Shown in pieces: positions 60,309-64,000 of a DNA stretch of 64,000 nucleotides. Positions within the stretch are counted from its first letter, which is position 1. Each line of letters opens with the position of its first letter. This stretch comes from Amycolatopsis regifaucium. GTDB taxonomy: Bacteria; Actinomycetota; Actinomycetes; Mycobacteriales; Pseudonocardiaceae. The position numbers were made by a program, and so were the translations under genes. The notes under the pieces are model-generated. The model was given only the letters and a program-made list of their open reading frames with translations. It ran no database searches and was not told where the DNA came from. The stretch spans positions 1 through 64,000 of the forward strand of contig NZ_LQCI01000004.1 of NCBI RefSeq assembly GCF_001613935.1, given 5' to 3'.

Positions 60309-62360
60309 TCAGGCGTCGATGGCTTCGCGGTCGACCCGGTCGGAGGATTCGACCAGCCAGTTGCGGCGAGGCTCGACCTTCTCGCCCATCAACAGTTCCA
60401 GCGCGTTCTCCGCGGCTTCGACGTCGTCGAGGGTGATGCGGCGGACCGAGCGGGTGGCCGGGTTCATCGTGGTGTCCCACAGTTCGTCGGCGTCCATCTC
60501 GCCGAGACCCTTGAACCGGGGCACCGGCGTGACGATCTGCTTGCCCGCGCGTTCCAGCGCCGCGTACTTGGTCTCCATCTCCTTCTGGGAGAAGGTGAAG
60601 TGGGTTTCCGGGTTCCGGCCCTTGGTGACCAGCTTGTGCAGCGGCGGCATCGCGGCGTACAGCCTGCCGTCCTCGATCACCGGGCGCATGTACTTGGCGA
60701 ACAGGGTGATCAGCAGCGTCCGGATGTGCGAACCGTCGACGTCCGCGTCGGCCATCAGGATCACCCGGCCGTAGCGCATGGTCGACAGGTCGAACGTGCG
60801 CCCGCTGCCGGCGCCGAGCACCTGCACGATCGAGGCGATCTCGGCGTTCTTCAGCGTGTCACCGAGCGAGGCTTTCTGGACGTTGAGGATCTTGCCCCGC
60901 AAGGGAAGCAGCGCCTGGTACTCCGACACGCGCGCCATCCGCGCCGAACCGAGCGCGCTGTCACCCTCGACGAGGAACAGTTCACTGCGGGAGACGCCGG
61001 TGGTGCGGCAGTCGACCAGCTTCGGCGGCATGGCCGCGCCTTCGAGCGCGGTCTTGCGCCGGGCCGCGTCCTTCTGCTGCTTCTGGGTGAGCCGGACGCG
61101 TGACGCGTCGACCACCTTCTGCAGGACGACCTTGGCCTCGGATTTGGTCTTGCGCTCTTCGGTCCAGGCGCGGATGTGCTTGTCGACGACGCCCTGGATG
61201 ACCCGGGTGATCCCGGCGGTGGACAGCTCGTCCTTGGTCTGCGAGGTGAACTGCGGCTCCGGCAGGCGGACGTGCACGACCGCCGTCATGCCTTCGAGGA
61301 CGTCCTCGACGGTCGGCATGTCCTCCTTGGGCTTCAGCAGCCCGCGGGTCTTGGAAATGGCGTCCTGCAAGGCTTTCAGCACCGCGCGGTCGAAACCGCG
61401 GCGATGGGTGCCGCCGTGCACGTTGCGGATGGTGTTGGTGAAGCACTCCACCGTCCGCTCGTAGCCGGTGCCCCAGCGCAGCGCGACCTCGATCTCCGCG
61501 TGACGCACCACATTGGACTGCATGACGCCGTTGGCGTCGGCCGCGTTCTCCTTGTAGGTGCCCTCACCGGTGATGAAGAGCGTGCCGCAGACGGGTTTTT
61601 CGCCCGCGGGGGAAAGGAAGTCGACCATGTCGGACAGGCCGTTGGGGAAGTGGAAGGTCTCTTCGCTGATCGAGTCGTCGACAGCGGTGCGCAGTACGTA
61701 CGTGACGCCGGGGACCAGGAAAGCGGTGTTGCGCATCTTCGTGCGGACGCCTTCGACGTCGAGCGAAGAGCCTGTCTCGAAGTAGCGCGCGTCGTACCAG
61801 TACCGGATCGACGTGCCGCTGCGCTCGCCGCGTTTCATCTTCCCGGTGATGTTCAGCCCGGACTTGCGGGTGAACTTCGCCTTCGGGCCGGGCCCGTCGA
61901 ACACGCCGGGGACGCCGTGCGCGAACGACATCTGGTGGACCTTGCCGTTCTGCTTCACGGTGACGTCGAAGCGGTGCGACAGCGCGTTCACCGCCGAAGC
62001 GCCGACGCCGTGCAAGCCACCGGAGGTCTTGTAGCCCGAGCCGCCGAACTTGCCGCCGGCGTGCAGCCTCGTCAGCACCAGTTCGACACCGGACAAACCG
62101 GATTTGGCGTGCGTGCCGGTGGGGATGCCCCGGCCGTCGTCGTCGACCTGGACACTGCCGTCGGCGTGCAGGGTGACCACGATCTTCGTGGCGTGACCCG
62201 CCACACCTTCATCGGTCGAGTTGTCCACGACCTCGGAGAACAGGTGGTTGATACCGCGGCTGTCGGTGGAGCCGATGTACATCCCGGGGCGCTTGCGGAC
62301 CGCTTCCAGACCCTCGAGATGCGTCAGGTCGTCGGCCCCGTACAGGGTCTCAGCAGTCAC
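60309..62360 (-). CDS. parE: DNA topoisomerase IV subunit B
   Basis: A 683-residue B subunit. The GHKL ATPase has DDGRGIP and GGLHGVGASAVNALS, and the TOPRIM domain has FLVEGDSALGSA and DADVDGSHIRTLL. It pairs with the A subunit encoded just downstream. GTG 62360 is chosen because AGGAG precedes it and it gives the conserved start of GyrB/ParE proteins (LYGADDLTHLEGLEAVRKRP in the first 30 residues). Confidence 0.93.
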   Translation of the reverse strand: MTAETLYGADDLTHLEGLEAVRKRPGMYIGSTDSRGINHLFSEVVDNSTDEGVAGHATKIVVTLHADGSVQVDDDGRGIPTGTHAKSGLSGVELVLTRLHAGGKFGGSGYKTSGGLHGVGASAVNALSHRFDVTVKQNGKVHQMSFAHGVPGVFDGPGPKAKFTRKSGLNITGKMKRGERSGTSIRYWYDARYFETGSSLDVEGVRTKMRNTAFLVPGVTYVLRTAVDDSISEETFHFPNGLSDMVDFLSPAGEKPVCGTLFITGEGTYKENAADANGVMQSNVVRHAEIEVALRWGTGYERTVECFTNTIRNVHGGTHRRGFDRAVLKALQDAISKTRGLLKPKEDMPTVEDVLEGMTAVVHVRLPEPQFTSQTKDELSTAGITRVIQGVVDKHIRAWTEERKTKSEAKVVLQKVVDASRVRLTQKQQKDAARRKTALEGAAMPPKLVDCRTTGVSRSELFLVEGDSALGSARMARVSEYQALLPLRGKILNVQKASLGDTLKNAEIASIVQVLGAGSGRTFDLSTMRYGRVILMADADVDGSHIRTLLITLFAKYMRPVIEDGRLYAAMPPLHKLVTKGRNPETHFTFSQKEMETKYAALERAGKQIVTPVPRFKGLGEMDADELWDTTMNPATRSVRRITLDDVEAAENALELLMGEKVEPRRNWLVESSDRVDREAIDA

Positions 62361-62573
62361 TGGGTCTTTCTCCTGGAGTCGTGGCTCGCGAACTTGCTCG
62401 TGGAGGTGGCGTTCAACGCGACACCGTACTGGAGGATATCCGGCAGCCCCGACAGTTCGTCTTCTCCAGCGCCCTCGGTGTGGCGAACACCTGTTCGTGG
62501 CCACGCCCTGTCATCCGATGTCGCCCTTTCGCGACCGTCCGTGAAGACCGGTGCTTTTACCCTGGTCCTGCTC

Positions 62574-62602
62574 CTGACAGTCATCTGATGAGGCGTTATG
62601 GT
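62574..62602 (+). promoter_or_regulatory. Promoter of the cyclase-like gene
   Basis: CTGACA (62574-62579), 17 bp, TATGGT (62597-62602). It puts the transcript start near 62609, which excludes an ATG at 62588 and supports GTG 62645. The remainder of 62361-62573 must hold the parE promoter, but no clear one is seen. Confidence 0.62.
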
Positions 62603-62644
62603 TTCCAGTGTCACACTGCTGGGGGCGGCAGGGGGAATCGGGAA

Positions 62645-63586
62645 GTGACCGTCGGAGTCGGTCCCACGCGCGCGTCGATCGCGCAGCGCGTGGTGAGTCT
62701 TTGGTATTTCGTGGTGGTCATCGCGTCACTCGGGCTGCTCGCGCCCCTGCCGTTCGTGCACGCGGCGATCCGGCTGCGCCGCCCGTTCGTGTTGCTGTAC
62801 GTGCTGATCTACGGCATCGCCTCCTTCGGGCTGATCTGGCTGCTCGCGACCGGGGAGACAGAGGGCGAGGTCGAGACGGCCATGGCCCTCTCGTGGTTCT
62901 TCGGCACGATCCTGTTGATCACCGTGTCCTGCGTCCACCTCGCCCTGCTGCGGAAGAAGATCCTCTACCCGCAGCGGACGGTCTGGGTCGAATCCGGCAT
63001 GCACTGCGGGCTGTTCTCGATCGACATCGCCGGATTCGGCCAGGTCGGGCGCAGCAGCGACATCTTCGTCCAGGTGCGACGGATGCTTTTCGGCCTGCTG
63101 GCGAACGCCTTCGAGGCCAGCGGGATCTCCTGGAACATGTGTCTCAAACGGGATACCGGTGACGGGATGATCGTCGTCGTCCCGCCGCATTTCCCCAAGT
63201 TCCGGCTGCTGCTCCCGCTGCTTTCACAACTGGCGGCCGAGCTGGCCAAGTACAACGTGGTCACCGATCCGGCGCTGCGGATCCGGGTACGCGTCGCGAT
63301 CCACGCCGGAGAGGTCACGCTCGACGAGTACGGCGTGACGGGGCGGCCGAAGGTGCTGCTCGCCCGGCTGCTCGACTCGCGCGTGCTGCGTGACGCGCTC
63401 GCCGAGGCGCCGGACGAGTCGCCCGTCGTCGTACTCGTCTCGGACCGGTTCCATGAGGACGTCCAGGACCAGGGCGGCCCCGGTCTCGACACGATGAGCT
63501 ACCGGCAGGTGCTCGTGCAGGAGAAGGAGACCGAGGTCCTCGCCTGGCTGCACGTCCCGACGCCGGTGGTCAGAGGGCTGCCGTGA
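62645..63586 (+). CDS. Membrane protein with class III nucleotidyl-cyclase-like domain
   Basis: A 313-residue protein. Three membrane helices (about 19-43, 48-69, 80-103) lead to a cytoplasmic domain resembling class III cyclases: the first metal Asp in [10 protein letters not shown] (D127), [12 protein letters not shown] with [12 protein letters not shown], and [13 protein letters not shown] where R241 could be the transition-state arginine. The asparagine normally four residues before it (VNxAAR) is replaced, and no specificity lysine is clear, so activity is doubtful. GTG 62645 is supported by the promoter upstream. Its end overlaps the GH76 gene by 17 bp. Confidence 0.7.
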   Translation: MTVGVGPTRASIAQRVVSLWYFVVVIASLGLLAPLPFVHAAIRLRRPFVLLYVLIYGIASFGLIWLLATGETEGEVETAMALSWFFGTILLITVSCVHLALLRKKILYPQRTVWVESGMHCGLFSIDIAGFGQVGRSSDIFVQVRRMLFGLLANAFEASGISWNMCLKRDTGDGMIVVVPPHFPKFRLLLPLLSQLAAELAKYNVVTDPALRIRVRVAIHAGEVTLDEYGVTGRPKVLLARLLDSRVLRDALAEAPDESPVVVLVSDRFHEDVQDQGGPGLDTMSYRQVLVQEKETEVLAWLHVPTPVVRGLP

Positions 63587-64000
63587 GGACCTCCAGCGCG
63601 CTGTGCTGACGGGCCGCGTCGATCCGGTCGACCGGACCGGCCCAGCGCAGGCCGTGCTGATCGAGCGAGGTGCGGTTGTTCGCGACGGTCGAATTCGCTT
63701 GGCGGGTCAGGTAAGCGCGGTACGGCCTGCCCGCGAGCGCTCGGTCCAGCTCGCCGAGGTTGCGGGCGTAGGCGCCTTTGAACGACGGTCCATCCGCGCC
63801 GCAGTCGCCGGACTCGCAGGGGTCGCGCAGGATGCCGCCGGAATGCAGTGACGGCGCCGTGGTGGAGGCGTCGGCGAGCCGGCGGGCCCTGGTGAGCAGC
63901 GCGGCGTCACCGGTCGCGCGGTTCAGTTCGACCAGCGCCCCGAGGACGATGCCCTGGTTGTAGCTCCACACGGCGTCGCCGTTGTTGGCGCACGAGGAGT
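63570..64000 (-). CDS. Glycoside hydrolase family 76-like protein, 5' end missing
   Basis: The last 143 residues of a protein that continues beyond the window edge. [29 protein letters not shown] is a hallmark segment of GH76 alpha-1,6-mannanase-like enzymes (cut at 20: [14 protein letters not shown]). The later part includes paired cysteines CESGDCG and a C-terminal helix. The catalytic Asp pair, expected earlier in the chain, is not in view. The 3' end overlaps the cyclase-like gene tail to tail. Confidence 0.78.
   Translation of the reverse strand, partial: SSCANNGDAVWSYNQGIVLGALVELNRATGDAALLTRARRLADASTTAPSLHSGGILRDPCESGDCGADGPSFKGAYARNLGELDRALAGRPYRAYLTRQANSTVANNRTSLDQHGLRWAGPVDRIDAARQHSALEVLTAAL

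Noticed and set aside
57793..62360. Chromosomal gyrB-gyrA locus near the replication origin
   Set aside because: No dnaA, dnaN, recF or gyrase box is seen, gene spacing and sequence fit topoisomerase IV.

Overview
This looks like chromosomal DNA of a high-GC actinobacterium of the family Pseudonocardiaceae, with Amycolatopsis the best guess. The reasons are pervasive GTG starts, many apparently leaderless genes, a mycobacteria-like gene order around 2.2-11.8 kb (UbiB kinase, ThiF-like protein, two metalloproteases, YlbL-type protease, UPF0182), the prfB-ftsE-ftsX-smpB order, and a second type IIA topoisomerase (ParE/ParC). Assignments come from motifs and synteny read by eye; no database search was possible.

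Layout. 0-2.1 kb: methyltransferase, small zinc ribbon, AbiEi-like protein. 2.2-11.8 kb: conserved envelope/proteolysis block. 11.8-14.5 kb: two identical initiator tRNA genes flanking a TetR-controlled FAD monooxygenase. 14.7-18.7 kb: PadR regulator, prfB, ftsEX, smpB. 18.7-24 kb: amidohydrolase, acyltransferase, and a sensor/kinase/response-regulator operon. 24.06-24.43 kb: tmRNA (ssrA), the RNA partner of SmpB. 24.4-28.7 kb: TetR/ABC ATPase pair, a decayed DUF222-HNH gene, a hydrolase, a small ORF and IclR. 28.8-35.7 kb: histidine utilisation operon hutH-hutU-M20 hydrolase-hutF-hutI. 35.7-40.7 kb: unknown two-gene operon, a second two-component pair, FAD oxidoreductase/TetR. 41-43.7 kb: ABC ATPase, secreted PAF-AH-like hydrolase and permease, translationally coupled. 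43.8-49.2 kb: pore-less voltage-sensor protein, HrpB helicase, solute-binding lipoprotein, MauE-DsbA pair. 49.3-52.9 kb: LysR, ThuA-like, RraA-like and a secreted protein. 53-57.6 kb: acyl-CoA catabolic operon (thiolase, SRPBCC, MaoC, SDR, acyl-CoA dehydrogenase). 57.8-64 kb: parC and parE, a membrane cyclase-like protein, and a truncated GH76 gene.

The most striking structure is not a gene. About 22 half-copies of an intergenic element with core AAGGGACCTTTGCTATCGC occur at 11 loci, singly or as long inverted pairs. Most lie 0-16 nt after stop codons, often between convergent genes; three supply the stop codon itself. Paired copies show compensatory changes that keep the arms complementary. 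A second family with a related core (57.7 kb) and two unrelated perfect inverted repeats (40.8 and 49.2 kb) occupy the same kind of site. This may be a dispersed family of 3'-end (terminator-like) elements.

Working connections: SmpB and tmRNA form the trans-translation pair. FtsE/FtsX control cell-wall hydrolysis at division. The hut operon converts histidine to glutamate through formimino- and formyl-glutamate, with the M20 hydrolase as candidate for the last step. Several regulators sit beside palindromes that are probably their own operators.
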